Source: Draconibacterium halophilum
GTDB taxonomy: Bacteria > Bacteroidota > Bacteroidia > Bacteroidales > Prolixibacteraceae
Assembly: GCF_010448835.1 (NCBI RefSeq)
Contig: NZ_CP048409.1
Coordinates: 682,001-746,000, forward strand
DNA: 64,000 bases
Direction of reading: 5' to 3'
Position numbers and translations under genes: made by a program. Positions 1 through 8,632 of this stretch are shown here, piece by piece; positions within the stretch are counted from its first letter, which is position 1, and each line of letters opens with the position of its first letter. A model generated the notes under the pieces. It saw only the letters and a program-made list of their open reading frames with translations, had not been told where the DNA came from and did no database searches.

Positions 1-64
1 CCCTCGGTATTTTCAACTTACACAGTTTATAAGCTATTTCTTTTTTTTATGCTCATATTATACT

Positions 65-979
65 TTATTCTTCTAAATGATTAGTACTGAAGTAAGCCAT
101 TTCCTGAACAATTTTTCCTTCATCATCAAATGAGTGCGACAACATTAGTGGCATTACCACTTTTTTTCCACTTTCCTCTTCGGTGTACGAATAATTCCAC
201 CACGAATAAACCACGTAACCGTTATTCAGTTCATAAAAGATACAATCCGGATAACCGATTTGCTCGAAGTGTATGTCTTTTCTTGTGTCAAAATGATTGG
301 TAACATCTGCGGTTCTTTCTTCCAGATTCATACTTTTATCCCAGCCGCCTGCCAAACTAGTAAATGTTACGTCCTCAGAAAAGAATGATTTCGTAGCTTC
401 AATATCTTCGGCAGCATAGGCGTTTAACAGCTTTCGTACCGTTGCTATGTGAGGATGGTTAATGTAAACATCTCCATTTTCGCGGGTAGTTTGTGCATTT
501 CTAATGTCTTCAAAAACATTATTATTATAGTATTGAATAAAAGTTTTAATTTTTCCGTCGTCGTCAAAAGCATATAAACAGTGAACGTGCAGATCCAGGT
601 TTATGCCTGTTTTTTCGTGGGTTCCGGTAAACGTTAACCAGTCTTGTACCCACATATTTCCCTCGTCATATTCAATGGCATCGGGATAAGCACCGGGCGT
701 ATCTTCAATGTTAAAATTTATGAAGTTATCCGTCCACCAACCTGTGTTTTCGCCAAACACCTCTGCGGTTGTTTGCCAGTCGTTGCCATTTCTAATAACC
801 ATTAATGAGTCGGCAAAAAAGGTTTTAGCCTTTTCTTTGTCGCCATTTTTAACGGCTTCCCAGAAAGCTTTTGTTTTGTCAATGGTTTCGTGTTCGTTAA
901 ACACAGTGCCATTTTTCTTTTGAGCGATTGATGTGCTTGCAAGGAGGGTTAAGATCATCAAAACAACAAAATTTTTCAT
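65..979 (-). CDS. Secreted protein with two NTF2/SnoaL-like domains
   Basis: A 304-residue protein with a clear signal peptide (MKNFVVLMILTLLASTSIAQ), so it is exported. The mature part looks like two copies of a SnoaL/NTF2-type cone: residues ~30-155 begin with KAFWEAVKNGDKEKAKTFF and residues ~180-300 begin with RKLLNAYAAEDIEATKSFF. That is the alpha-helix followed by a D-x-V strand typical of the fold, and both halves end with a DDDGKI/DDEGKI F-Q turn. The family binds small hydrophobic ligands or acts as a non-specific scaffold, so no reaction can be named. It is a solo gene transcribed leftward. The start follows the only good signal peptide. Confidence 0.7.
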   Translation of the reverse strand: MKNFVVLMILTLLASTSIAQKKNGTVFNEHETIDKTKAFWEAVKNGDKEKAKTFFADSLMVIRNGNDWQTTAEVFGENTGWWTDNFINFNIEDTPGAYPDAIEYDEGNMWVQDWLTFTGTHEKTGINLDLHVHCLYAFDDDGKIKTFIQYYNNNVFEDIRNAQTTRENGDVYINHPHIATVRKLLNAYAAEDIEATKSFFSEDVTFTSLAGGWDKSMNLEERTADVTNHFDTRKDIHFEQIGYPDCIFYELNNGYVVYSWWNYSYTEEESGKKVVMPLMLSHSFDDEGKIVQEMAYFSTNHLEE

Positions 980-1347
980 AATGTAATCTTTAGTTAATTA
1001 TTTAAAAAAATGCTGGTCTTATTTCACTTAACTTATTGGACTCTATTATACAATTTACGTATTACTAAGATAAAACGAAAATAAAAATGATGTAAGGATC
1101 AGAAATACAGGATTGTAGGGCTTTTGTGAGAAATGCTTTGTATTTTATAACAGAAGTAAGGTGCTGATATTTAATGCTATAAAAAACAAGGATTTGAAAA
1201 TAGTATAATAAAGAATTGTCAATTGATTTTCAGATAACTGAATTATTTTGCTCATATATCTGACATTAACAAAGAAGTAAGCTCGCCTGATGTTTTTTAG
1301 TCCAACAATTTCCTTTATTTTTAGAGAAGTATTAAATCAACTAAACT
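980..1347. other. Divergent intergenic region, no gene seen
   Basis: A 368-bp A+T-rich gap between a leftward and a rightward gene; it must hold both promoters. I see no convincing TAnnTTTG box with a matching -33 element on either strand, no tRNA and no strong hairpin. Confidence 0.5.
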
Positions 1348-2156
1348 ATGCTAAACAAGTCTCGAAGAAATTTCATAAAAACCTCCGCTTTGGCGGGAAC
1401 AGGTTTATTTTTTTTATCTCCAAAAATTTATGCTTGGGAGAAAATGCAAAACGTTAATTCAATGAAGGGGAAGAATGTACTTTTCGTTTATGGGGCTGGC
1501 CCAACCATGAACCCAAAGAATCGGTAGATGTATTTGTTCCGTGGTTACAGTCGGAGGGAGCCGAAGTAATTGTTTCTGATAGTTTGGACAGTTATCTGGA
1601 TGAAAATTTGATGCGTTCTGTTGATCTGATTATTCAGACGTGGACAATGGGGACGATTACAAATGAGCAATTAAAAGGACTGTTGACAGCCATTAAAAAC
1701 GGAGCCGGTTTGGCTGGTTGGCATGGTGGAATTGGCGATTCTTTCCGAAATAATCCCGGATATCAGTATATGGTTGGCGGGCAGTGGGTAGCGCATCCCG
1801 GCGGCGTAATTGATTACTCTGTACAAATTACCGATAAACAGGATCCTGTAACGAAAGGATTGGATGATTTTAAAGTGCATTCCGAGCAGTATTATTTGCA
1901 TGTTGATCCTAACGTAAAAGTTTTGGCAACAACGCAATTTACATCAGAACATGATTCGTGGATTGACGATTGTGTGATGCCGGTAGTTTGGAAAAAATAT
2001 TATGGCAACGGACGGGTATTTTATTCTTCGTTAGGACATGTGATGACTGATTTTGAAGTTCCCGAAGTATTTGAAATTATGAAACGAGGTATTCGATGGG
2101 CAGCAGAAAGTAAATACGCCCCAAAAGAAAAGTGGGTGAGCCCGGTATATAAGTAA
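1348..2156 (+). pseudogene. ThuA-like protein, frameshifted near the N-terminus
   Basis: The ATG at 1348 opens a Tat-type leader (SRRNFIKTSALAGTGLFFL) and the first strand of a ThuA domain (KNVLFVYG), then runs into TAG at 1525-1527. The rest of the domain continues in another frame up to the TAA at 2156, with the family hallmarks DLIIQTWTMG, GAGLAGWHGG, YMVGGQWVAHPGG and FYSSLGH. One extra G in the run at 1492-1495 would restore Y-G-G-W-P-N-H-E-P-K-E-S-V across the junction. The gene is therefore a single-base frameshift in a homopolymer, either real or a sequencing error. ThuA-like proteins are class I glutamine-amidotransferase-like folds linked to keto-disaccharide metabolism. If intact it would be ~269 residues and exported. 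Confidence 0.75.
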
Positions 2157-2173
2157 GAATATCAGATTTGTAA

Positions 2174-2878
2174 ATGATTTATTTCAAACACATTCTTATA
2201 ATTCTTGCTTCATTTTCATTGGTGTGTTCTGTTCAAGGCCAGAATAATGAGGCTAAATTAAGGTTTGAGGCGGTTTTTGGAGAAGAGAATTCAGAAGCGT
2301 TAACAAGCCTAGTTAATTTGTTTGAATTATCACTTAAAACAAAATATTCAAACAATATTGATGTAGCCTATCGATTTTATCTTACAGAAATTGAATCAGG
2401 TAAAAGTCCCGCAATCTGGCATAAGGAAGAAAAACACAAATGGGTAAGAAAATATCTCGTTGATACTGAAGTGTGGAATGAGATCTGGTTAAAAGCTGAT
2501 TCGGTTTGGATGGAAGGAAATGAATGTTGTTGCAAGTATCGTTATAACGATTTTGCACGTGAGACAAGATCATTTTCACTTTCCGGGGATACTGTCTGTT
2601 CTTGTGAGGTCCTGCCTAATAAATATGGGCTGTATTTTGATGCTTTGAGAGTTGCTTCTCAATTTGATGAGAATGTTCGTGATTATTTGGAAGCCGTTGA
2701 AATTGCCGGTGTCATTTCGCCATCTGTATTGGCTTCAGGTTTGTCCTCTGAGAATACAAAATATTATCATGAGTACTTTGCAAAAAGATTCATTCTGCTT
2801 GGTATTTATTTGAGGGGTATTGGATTGAATAAAAAACCGCTCTTTTTACAAAGAACGGTTTCTGAATATTTTTCTTAA
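2174..2878 (+). CDS. Exported protein of unknown function
   Basis: 234 residues; residues 1-22 (MIYFKHILIILASFSLVCSV) form a signal peptide ending near Q-G-Q. I do not recognise the mature part. It is mostly helical, with an unusual cysteine cluster (ECCCKYRY, around residues 115-122) and further cysteines in VCSCEV, which suggests a disulfide or metal site in the envelope. It starts 17 bp after the ThuA-like gene and may be cotranscribed with it. The last ~15 codons lie inside the terminator of the opposing atp operon, so its C-terminus is constrained by that hairpin. Confidence 0.6.
   Translation: MIYFKHILIILASFSLVCSVQGQNNEAKLRFEAVFGEENSEALTSLVNLFELSLKTKYSNNIDVAYRFYLTEIESGKSPAIWHKEEKHKWVRKYLVDTEVWNEIWLKADSVWMEGNECCCKYRYNDFARETRSFSLSGDTVCSCEVLPNKYGLYFDALRVASQFDENVRDYLEAVEIAGVISPSVLASGLSSENTKYYHEYFAKRFILLGIYLRGIGLNKKPLFLQRTVSEYFS
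2829..2861 (-). terminator. Rho-independent terminator of the atp operon
   Basis: On the minus strand, arms AAACCGTTCTTT and AAAGAGCGGTTT (one G-U pair) close a 3-4 base loop and are followed directly by a T tract (TTTTTTATT). It starts 24 bp after the atpG stop codon and overlaps the 3' end of the convergent plus-strand gene. Confidence 0.75.
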
Positions 2879-2884
2879 AAAGGT

Positions 2885-3760
2885 TTATCCGTTTAGTGCT
2901 TCAGCACCACTTACAATTTCCAGAATTTCTCCGGTAATCGATGCCTGGCGAGCCTTGTTGTATTCCAATGTAAGCGAGCCAATCAAATCAGTGGCATTAT
3001 CGGTGGCCTGGTGCATGGCCGTCATGCGGGCACCGTGTTCAGCTGCGTTGGAATCTAGTAAAGCCTTGTAAAACTGAATTTTAAGTGAACGAGGAATGAG
3101 CTCCTTAATAATGTATTCTTTTGATGGTTCGTAAATAAAATCGTAATTACCATCATCGTCTTCTTCTTCCATTTCAACCGGAAGAAATTGCTCTGCAGCC
3201 TGCACCTGAACTGCAGCATTTTTAAACTGGTTGTATACCAGTTCAATGCGGTCGTAATGTTCGTCGGCAAACGATTTCATACATTCTTCGGCAACTCTCG
3301 AAACGTTTTCAAAAGTAAGTGCGTCGAACAAGTCATTTTCGTCGGCCACAACTTTGTACCCGCGGTGTTTTAACTGGCGGACTCCTTGTTTTCCAATACA
3401 CATAAAATCGAGGTTGCCCAATTGCAATTGTTGTGCATATTTTGTGTTAGCTACCTCAACGGCCTTTTTGGAGATATTGCTGTTAAAACCACCGCATAAA
3501 CCACGGTTTGAAGACACCAGAATCAGAAGCACCTTTTTTGGTTCGCGTGTATGCGTATAAACTGAATCTTCAACATTTTCAAGGCTGGCACTCAAAGAAG
3601 TAAGAATCTGGTGCAATTTATCCGCATACGGTCTGATCTGTAAAATGGCATCCTGTGCCTTTTTTAATTTGGCAGCCGAAACCATTTTCATGGCACTGGT
3701 TACCTGCCGCGTTGTTTTTACCGATGCTATTCGAGTGCGTATTTCTTTTAATCCAGCCAT
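2885..3760 (-). CDS. atpG: ATP synthase F1 gamma subunit
   Basis: 291 residues, the usual family length. The N-terminal helix reads AGLKEIRTRIASVKTTRQVTSAMKMVSAAKLKKAQ, given here only as a region (residues 2-36), and the C-terminal helix contains ARMTAMHQATDNATDLI. Together they form the rotating coiled-coil shaft that couples the c-ring to the alpha/beta hexamer. The core block SSNRGLCGGFNSNI is the family signature. It is the last gene of the operon, 82 bp after atpA; that gap holds a hairpin. Confidence in the function is very high. Confidence 0.98.
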   Translation of the reverse strand: MAGLKEIRTRIASVKTTRQVTSAMKMVSAAKLKKAQDAILQIRPYADKLHQILTSLSASLENVEDSVYTHTREPKKVLLILVSSNRGLCGGFNSNISKKAVEVANTKYAQQLQLGNLDFMCIGKQGVRQLKHRGYKVVADENDLFDALTFENVSRVAEECMKSFADEHYDRIELVYNQFKNAAVQVQAAEQFLPVEMEEEDDDGNYDFIYEPSKEYIIKELIPRSLKIQFYKALLDSNAAEHGARMTAMHQATDNATDLIGSLTLEYNKARQASITGEILEIVSGAEALNG

Positions 3761-3782
3761 ATTTAGGAATGTTGGAGTGTCA

Positions 3783-3828
3783 GAATATTGGAGTGATAGA
3801 ATTGTTCCATTCTACTATTCCTATATTC
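3783..3828. repeat. Intercistronic inverted repeat between atpA and atpG
   Basis: Two 20-base arms (3783-3802 and 3809-3828), about 16 of 20 paired if G-U is allowed, around a 6-base loop. The arms are built from the motif GGAGTG/AGAAT, which is related to the GGAATAT-rich repeat seen at ~13110-13155 and ~18200-18500. It would fold in the atp mRNA just before atpG. There is no T tract, so it is not a classic terminator. Confidence 0.55.
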
Positions 3829-3842
3829 TAATCATCTCATAT

Positions 3843-5420
3843 TTATTTATATTTTTCCGCTGTTTCTGCAGCTACTTTTCTAATCGTGGTTTCAATTTCC
3901 GGTGTCAGTTTGCCGGTTTTCAGTTCATCAAGAACCGGGCGGTGTGACATTTCCATCGTTTCCAGAAAGTCGGCTTCGAACTCTTTAACTTTTTCTAATG
4001 GAACATTACGAAGCAGCTCATTGGTTCCGCAATAGATAATAGCTGCCTGGTGCTCAACTTTAACCGGTGAATACTGTCCCTGTTTTAGGATCTCCACGTT
4101 TTTACGTCCCTTGTCGAGCACACGCATTGTTGCGGCGTCAAGATCGGAACCGAATTTGGCAAACGCTTCCAATTCGCGGAACTGCGCCTGGTCGAGTTTT
4201 AATGTTCCCGAAATCTTTTTCATCGATTTAATCTGAGCACTACCACCAACACGCGATACCGAGATACCCACGTTAATCGCCGGGCGAATACCCGAGTTAA
4301 ACAAGTTCGATTCGAGGAAGATCTGTCCATCGGTAATTGAAATTACGTTGGTTGGAATATATGCAGAAACGTCGCCGGCCTGTGTTTCAATAATAGGAAG
4401 TGCCGTTAACGAACCTCCACCTTTTACTTTGTCTTTCAAACACTCCGGTAAATCGTTCATGTTTTTAGCCACTTCGTCCGATTCGATGATTTTTGCTGAT
4501 CGTTCCAATAAGCGTGAGTGCAGGTAGAAAACATCACCAGGATAAGCTTCACGGCCCGGTGGGCGACGAAGCAACAGCGACACCTCACGATATGAAACGG
4601 CTTGTTTTGAAAGGTCATCGTAAATAATTAATGCATGACGACCTGTATCGCGGAAATATTCGCCAATGGCGGCACCTGCATACGGTGCATAAAACTGCAA
4701 TGCTGCAGGATCTGATGCGGTTGCCATAACAATTACTGTATAGTCCATTGCACCTGCTTTTTCAAGCGTGGCGGCAATGTTTGCAACCGTAGAACCTTTC
4801 TGGCCAATTGCTACATAAATACAGTAAACCGGATTTCCTCGTTCGTAGAATTCGCGTTGATTAATAATGGTATCAATAGCCACTGCTGTTTTTCCCGTCT
4901 GACGGTCGCCAATAATCAACTCACGCTGACCGCGGCCAATGGGAATCATGGCGTCAACAGCTTTTAATCCGGTTTGAAGCGGTTCTTTTACCGGCTGACG
5001 AAAAATCACACCCGGCGCTTTGCGTTCCAAGGGCATTTCAAAAAGTTCGCCGTTTAAGGCTCCTTTTCCGTCAATTGCTTCGCCAATGGTGTTTACCACG
5101 CGGCCAAGCAAGCCTTCACCTACATTAATTGATGCAATTCGGCGCGTACGTTTTACCGTGTCGCCTTCTTTTACTTTTTCTGAAGACCCCAATAGTACAA
5201 CACCAACGTTGTCTTCTTCAAGGTTTAACACAATACCTTTTATGCCGCTATCGAATTCGATCATTTCGTTCGATTCAACGTTCGAAAGTCCATAAATACG
5301 GGCGATACCATCACCAACTTGTAATACGGTGCCAACTTCTTCCAGTTCGGCAACCGATTTAAATCCTTCAAGTTGTTGCTTCAGAATTGCAGATACTTCA
5401 GCAGGTTTTATATTAGCCAT
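3843..5420 (-). CDS. atpA: ATP synthase F1 alpha subunit
   Basis: 525 residues. The nucleotide-binding P-loop is GDRQTGKTAVAID (around residues 169-181), followed by the alpha-specific core with LLRRPPGREAYPGDVFYLHSRLLERSAK and the SVSRVGGSAQIKSMKKISG block before the C-terminal helical domain. Alpha carries the non-catalytic nucleotide sites of the F1 hexamer. It lies 30 bp after atpH and 82 bp before atpG, all on the minus strand. The start has the expected leader MANIKPAEVSAILKQQ. Confidence 0.98.
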   Translation of the reverse strand: MANIKPAEVSAILKQQLEGFKSVAELEEVGTVLQVGDGIARIYGLSNVESNEMIEFDSGIKGIVLNLEEDNVGVVLLGSSEKVKEGDTVKRTRRIASINVGEGLLGRVVNTIGEAIDGKGALNGELFEMPLERKAPGVIFRQPVKEPLQTGLKAVDAMIPIGRGQRELIIGDRQTGKTAVAIDTIINQREFYERGNPVYCIYVAIGQKGSTVANIAATLEKAGAMDYTVIVMATASDPAALQFYAPYAGAAIGEYFRDTGRHALIIYDDLSKQAVSYREVSLLLRRPPGREAYPGDVFYLHSRLLERSAKIIESDEVAKNMNDLPECLKDKVKGGGSLTALPIIETQAGDVSAYIPTNVISITDGQIFLESNLFNSGIRPAINVGISVSRVGGSAQIKSMKKISGTLKLDQAQFRELEAFAKFGSDLDAATMRVLDKGRKNVEILKQGQYSPVKVEHQAAIIYCGTNELLRNVPLEKVKEFEADFLETMEMSHRPVLDELKTGKLTPEIETTIRKVAAETAEKYK

Positions 5421-5450
5421 GTTCTATTATTTTTTGCTTGTCGCTATCGT

Positions 5451-5996
5451 TTATAATTCGGTTTCTAACAAGGTTTGTTTTACTTTTCGCAATTGGGTTG
5501 CCACGCTGGCATCGTACTGTTTATCATCAAGGCGCAATACCAAACCGCCAATAATTTTGGTGTTTATCTGCGCGGTTAATTCAACTGTGGCCTTCAATTC
5601 TTTTTCAAGTAGTTCTTGTATCTTTTTAAGTGTTGAAGAATCAACCTCAGAAGCAGTTGTCAGCATTGCCGATTTAATATTGAGGTCTTTTCGTGAAAGA
5701 TCCAGAAAATTGCGGCAGATGCCGGGAATGTGCTCTTCGCGTTTGTTTTGAATGATTAGCAATAAAAAGTTAAGACTGATCTCTTCAATCTTGCTTTCGA
5801 AAATACTTTTTATCAGGGCTGCCTTTTTTGATGATTTTACGATCGGGCTTTCCAATAAAAGAATAAAATCTTCTGATGCTTTGGAGACATTCAGAACCAA
5901 CTGAATATCGGCTTTTAATTTATCAAGTAATTTTTTCTCCTTAGCTGTTAAAAAGAAAGCTTTGGCGTACCGTACATTTATTGTGCTTTGGTCCAT
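5451..5996 (-). CDS. atpH: ATP synthase F1 delta subunit
   Basis: 181 residues. The N-terminal bundle starts NVRYAKAFFLTAKEK (delta subunits begin with a conserved RYAKALF-like helix) and the C-terminal strand ends with GGLVLRLDDKQYDASVATQLRKVKQ, matching the family G-G-hydrophobic-D-DKxxDxS signature. Delta ties the top of the alpha/beta hexamer to the b-subunit stator. The gene starts 2 bp after the atpF stop, so translation is probably coupled. Confidence 0.95.
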   Translation of the reverse strand: MDQSTINVRYAKAFFLTAKEKKLLDKLKADIQLVLNVSKASEDFILLLESPIVKSSKKAALIKSIFESKIEEISLNFLLLIIQNKREEHIPGICRNFLDLSRKDLNIKSAMLTTASEVDSSTLKKIQELLEKELKATVELTAQINTKIIGGLVLRLDDKQYDASVATQLRKVKQTLLETEL

Positions 5997-5998
5997 AC

Positions 5999-6493
5999 TT
6001 AATTCAGCTTGATGTCGTCGATTAAACCGTCAACCATTTTTTTCTGTTCGGTTTTGTTGCTCAATTCCTTGCGAATCACTTTTTCAGCAATACTTACCGA
6101 AAGTTCGGCTATTTGTTTTTTAATTTCGCTTAAGGCAGCCGTTTTTTCAGCTTGGATTTGCTGGCGTGCCTGAGCAATGGTTTTTTGCACTTCTTCAGTG
6201 GCTTTATCTTTCGCTTCGGCAACAATTTTATCCTTTAATTCTTTTGCCTCTTTCAGAATTGCTTCTTTTTCGCGTCGTGCTTCAGCAATAACTTTTTCGT
6301 TATCGGCTTTTAGTCCGGCTACTTCTTTTTTTGCTTCTTCAGCCGAGCTTAATGCAGTAGAGATCGACTCTTCCCGTTCTTTTAAAGCAGCAAGAATTGG
6401 TTTCCACGCAAACTTCTTCAATAGAAAAAGTACGACCCCAAAAGCGATGACCATCCAAAAAATGGTGCCCGTATTTGGCATTATTAATTCCAT
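5999..6493 (-). CDS. atpF: ATP synthase F0 b subunit
   Basis: 164 residues: a single N-terminal membrane helix (GTIFWMVIAFGVVLFLLKKF, residues ~8-27) followed by a long charged helix rich in Glu/Lys/Ala to the C-terminus, which dimerises as the peripheral stalk. The W-K-P-I-L after the membrane helix is the typical b-subunit turn. It lies 66 bp downstream of atpE; the gap carries a strong stem-loop. Confidence 0.95.
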   Translation of the reverse strand: MELIMPNTGTIFWMVIAFGVVLFLLKKFAWKPILAALKEREESISTALSSAEEAKKEVAGLKADNEKVIAEARREKEAILKEAKELKDKIVAEAKDKATEEVQKTIAQARQQIQAEKTAALSEIKKQIAELSVSIAEKVIRKELSNKTEQKKMVDGLIDDIKLN

Positions 6494-6511
6494 AATCTAA
6501 AATTTTAAAGT

Positions 6512-6548
6512 GGCAACTGCATCCCGGGCAATCCCCGGGATGGTTGCC
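6512..6548. promoter_or_regulatory. Strong stem-loop between atpE and atpF
   Basis: Arms GGCAAC-(TG bulge)-CATCCCGGG and CCCGGGATGGTTGCC pair over 15 bp with a 5-base loop, by far the most G+C-rich stem in the operon. On the minus-strand mRNA it follows atpE and has no T tract behind it. It is therefore more likely an mRNA stability or processing element, or a weak attenuator, than a full terminator. Its position fits the need for many more c than b subunits. Confidence 0.6.
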
Positions 6549-6559
6549 AAAGTTTTTTG

Positions 6560-6859
6560 CTACACAAAAATGATAAGCACACAAACAATTACGGCAAAGA
6601 AGGCAACACCTTCAATTAAAGCTGCCGAAACAATTAGGTTTGACCGAATATCACCGCTGGCTTCAGGTTGACGAGCAATAGCTTCCATGGCACTGGCACC
6701 AATTTTCCCAATGCCAATAGCAGCAGCAAGCGCAGCCATCCCAGCTCCTAATGCGGCACCTAGTTCAGCTCCACCTACTTTTGCGGCCATTACATCTGAT
6801 GATGCTGAGGTCATCACTTCCGTTGCTTGTAACAATACTGATAAAATAGCTGATAACAT
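6560..6859 (-). CDS. atpE: ATP synthase F0 c subunit (proteolipid)
   Basis: 99 residues. Two membrane hairpin helices, GAALGAGMAALAAAIGIGKIG and SAALIEGVAFFAVIVCVLIIF (regions ~33-53 and ~76-96), flank the polar loop ARQPEAS. The ion-carrying Glu is in ALIEGVAFF; the residue after it is Gly, and no Gln/Ser-Thr sodium-site set is visible, so proton coupling is likely. A ~30-residue N-terminal stretch precedes helix 1, longer than in the Escherichia coli protein but usual in this phylum. It lies 18 bp after atpB. Confidence 0.96.
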   Translation of the reverse strand: MLSAILSVLLQATEVMTSASSDVMAAKVGGAELGAALGAGMAALAAAIGIGKIGASAMEAIARQPEASGDIRSNLIVSAALIEGVAFFAVIVCVLIIFV

Positions 6860-6877
6860 AGCTTTTAATTTTAAATA

Positions 6878-8032
6878 TTAATGATGATCTGCTGTCGCCA
6901 TTCCAAAATAGAGTGCCGACAACAGTGTAAAAACATAAGCTTGAATAAATGATACTAAAACATCGAGTAATAATATAAATACCGAAAAAAGAATGGACAC
7001 CGGGCTTACCCCAAGACCTACCGCTGTTCCGAACTGGCTGCCAAATACAAAAATAAGCCCAATAAATACGGTAACAATCAGGTGCCCCGCCATCATATTT
7101 GCAAAAAGCCGGATCATTAAAACAAATGGTTTTGTAATTACACCCGAAAGCTCAACGATAGGCATTAAGGGAATTGGGAATTTTAGCCACCACGGTACGT
7201 CGGGGTTGTAAATTTCTTTCCAGTAATGTTTGTTGCCATTAATTGCGGTAACAAAAAAGGTAAACAAGGCTAACACCATTGTTACCCCTATGTTTCCTGT
7301 TACGTTAGCTCCAAATGGCGGAACTGGTATCAATCCCATGATGTTGTTAATCAATATAAAAAAGAACAGGGTTAACAGAAACGGCATAAATTTTTCGTAT
7401 TTCTGATCGCCGATGGCCGGTTTTGCCACTTCGTCGCGAATAAAAAAGATAATCGGTTCCAATAAATTTTGTATGCCCGTTGGTGCTCTGCCAACATTTT
7501 TCTTTGCCAATTTAGCTACTGAAAATACCAGCCATAATAAAATGATTATGGATACAAATATGCCGGCAACTGTTTTTGTTATTGAAATATCGATGGGTGC
7601 ACCAATCTCCTGTCCATACGCATCCACTTCAACCACTTTGCCTTTAAATTCTTCGCTTTCCGAAATCTGAAATCCTTTGTAAGCGCTGTGCCCGTGGTGG
7701 AATTTAGAAGACATAAAAACATGAAATGCTTTTCCTTCGTGTAATTCCGGTTGGTTGCTGTAAACTATTATCGGAAGAGGTATGCTAATGTGCTTATCGC
7801 CAAAAGATGCAATGTGCCAGTCATAAGAATCGGATACGTGGTCGATCACAAATTCTCCAGCATTGAATTCTTCTTCAAGGTGTGTGTTTGAAGTATGTGC
7901 ATCGCTTTCATCTGAATGACTTTCTGTTGTGTGTGTGCTTTCTTCCTCCAGCCCGTGCTGAGCCTGAAGCTGGCCATAACTTAATAAGAAAAAGGCAAAG
8001 AATATAAAGATGGCTTTAGTAAGCTTAAGCAT
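6878..8032 (-). CDS. atpB: ATP synthase F0 a subunit with long exported leader
   Basis: 384 residues. Residues 1-24 form a signal peptide ending LQAQ; residues ~25-150 are an acidic, His-rich periplasmic-side region, followed by the membrane core from ~155. The essential Arg is in KPFVLMIRLFANMMAGHL, followed by the C-terminal helices LVSFIQAYVFTLLSALYFG. Subunit a forms the proton half-channels against the c-ring. The long leader is known from Bacteroidota subunit a proteins. It is separated from the upstream small genes by 219 bp that may hold an internal promoter. Confidence 0.97.
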   Translation of the reverse strand: MLKLTKAIFIFFAFFLLSYGQLQAQHGLEEESTHTTESHSDESDAHTSNTHLEEEFNAGEFVIDHVSDSYDWHIASFGDKHISIPLPIIVYSNQPELHEGKAFHVFMSSKFHHGHSAYKGFQISESEEFKGKVVEVDAYGQEIGAPIDISITKTVAGIFVSIIILLWLVFSVAKLAKKNVGRAPTGIQNLLEPIIFFIRDEVAKPAIGDQKYEKFMPFLLTLFFFILINNIMGLIPVPPFGANVTGNIGVTMVLALFTFFVTAINGNKHYWKEIYNPDVPWWLKFPIPLMPIVELSGVITKPFVLMIRLFANMMAGHLIVTVFIGLIFVFGSQFGTAVGLGVSPVSILFSVFILLLDVLVSFIQAYVFTLLSALYFGMATADHH

Positions 8033-8143
8033 GGTTTATTCCGTTTATCTTTGTTTTAACTTCTCTGTATACATTTGAAACAAGCACTTCCTGACAGGTA
8101 TTATACCAAGTTGTTAAGACGTAATTTTCTTCATGAATGTTCA

Positions 8144-8177
8144 CAAATTTAAAAGATTTTTTGAGCTATAAATGCAA
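8144..8177 (-). promoter_or_regulatory. Candidate promoter for atpB-E-F-H-A-G
   Basis: On the minus strand TAAATTTG (8144-8151) matches the Bacteroidota -7 consensus TAnnTTTG. A TTG at 8175-8177 could act as -33, but the 23-bp spacer is longer than the usual 19-21 bp. The leader to the atpB start would be about 105 nt. Confidence 0.3.
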
Positions 8178-8251
8178 AATGCAAGTTTTCATCATATAAT
8201 TAATAATATTAGGAGTTCATTTGGTGTGTCAAAAGGGGAGGAAGCGTTAAT

Positions 8252-8632
8252 TTATTTTTTGCCTGCCGATTTGGTTATTCTGGTAATTTCAATTACTTCA
8301 AAAAAAGTGTAGATAAGGTAGAGTAGCATTAAACAAATAACAAATGGTAGGGCATTTTTTTTATCAAATACCATGTAAACAACTGCTAATACCGAATATC
8401 CAAGTAGTTTTAGCGTGGTGATGAGCATATAACTGCGGGTAAATTTTCCAAGATCTTTTTTTGCCATTTTCAGCAGGTATGCATGAATGCCCATTGTTGT
8501 GAGATAGAAGAAGAGCAACAGGAACGGAAGCACCTGAATGTAGTATTCAGGGAAGGCCAACGAAAATACTAACCCGCTAATTATAGCAATGGCGAGCGTT
8601 ATTCCTGTAAGTTTTACGATGAAAGATTTCAT
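8252..8632 (-). CDS. Small membrane protein of the ATP synthase operon (AtpI-like position)
   Basis: 126 residues with four predicted membrane helices: GITLAIAIISGLVFSLAF, QVLPFLLLFFYLTTMGIHAY, LITTLKLLGYSVLAVVYMVF and ALPFVICLMLLYLIYTFFEV. It overlaps the upstream AtpZ-like gene by 4 bp (ATGA), so the two are translationally coupled. The position between AtpZ and subunit a is where other phyla have AtpI, the c-ring assembly/Mg-transport-like protein. The sequence itself is poorly conserved, so the assignment rests mainly on context. Confidence 0.65.
   Translation of the reverse strand: MKSFIVKLTGITLAIAIISGLVFSLAFPEYYIQVLPFLLLFFYLTTMGIHAYLLKMAKKDLGKFTRSYMLITTLKLLGYSVLAVVYMVFDKKNALPFVICLMLLYLIYTFFEVIEITRITKSAGKK

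Noticed and set aside
6512..6548. Full transcription terminator between atpE and atpF
   Set aside because: No T tract follows the stem on the minus strand, and the downstream genes atpF-H-A-G have no other clear promoter.
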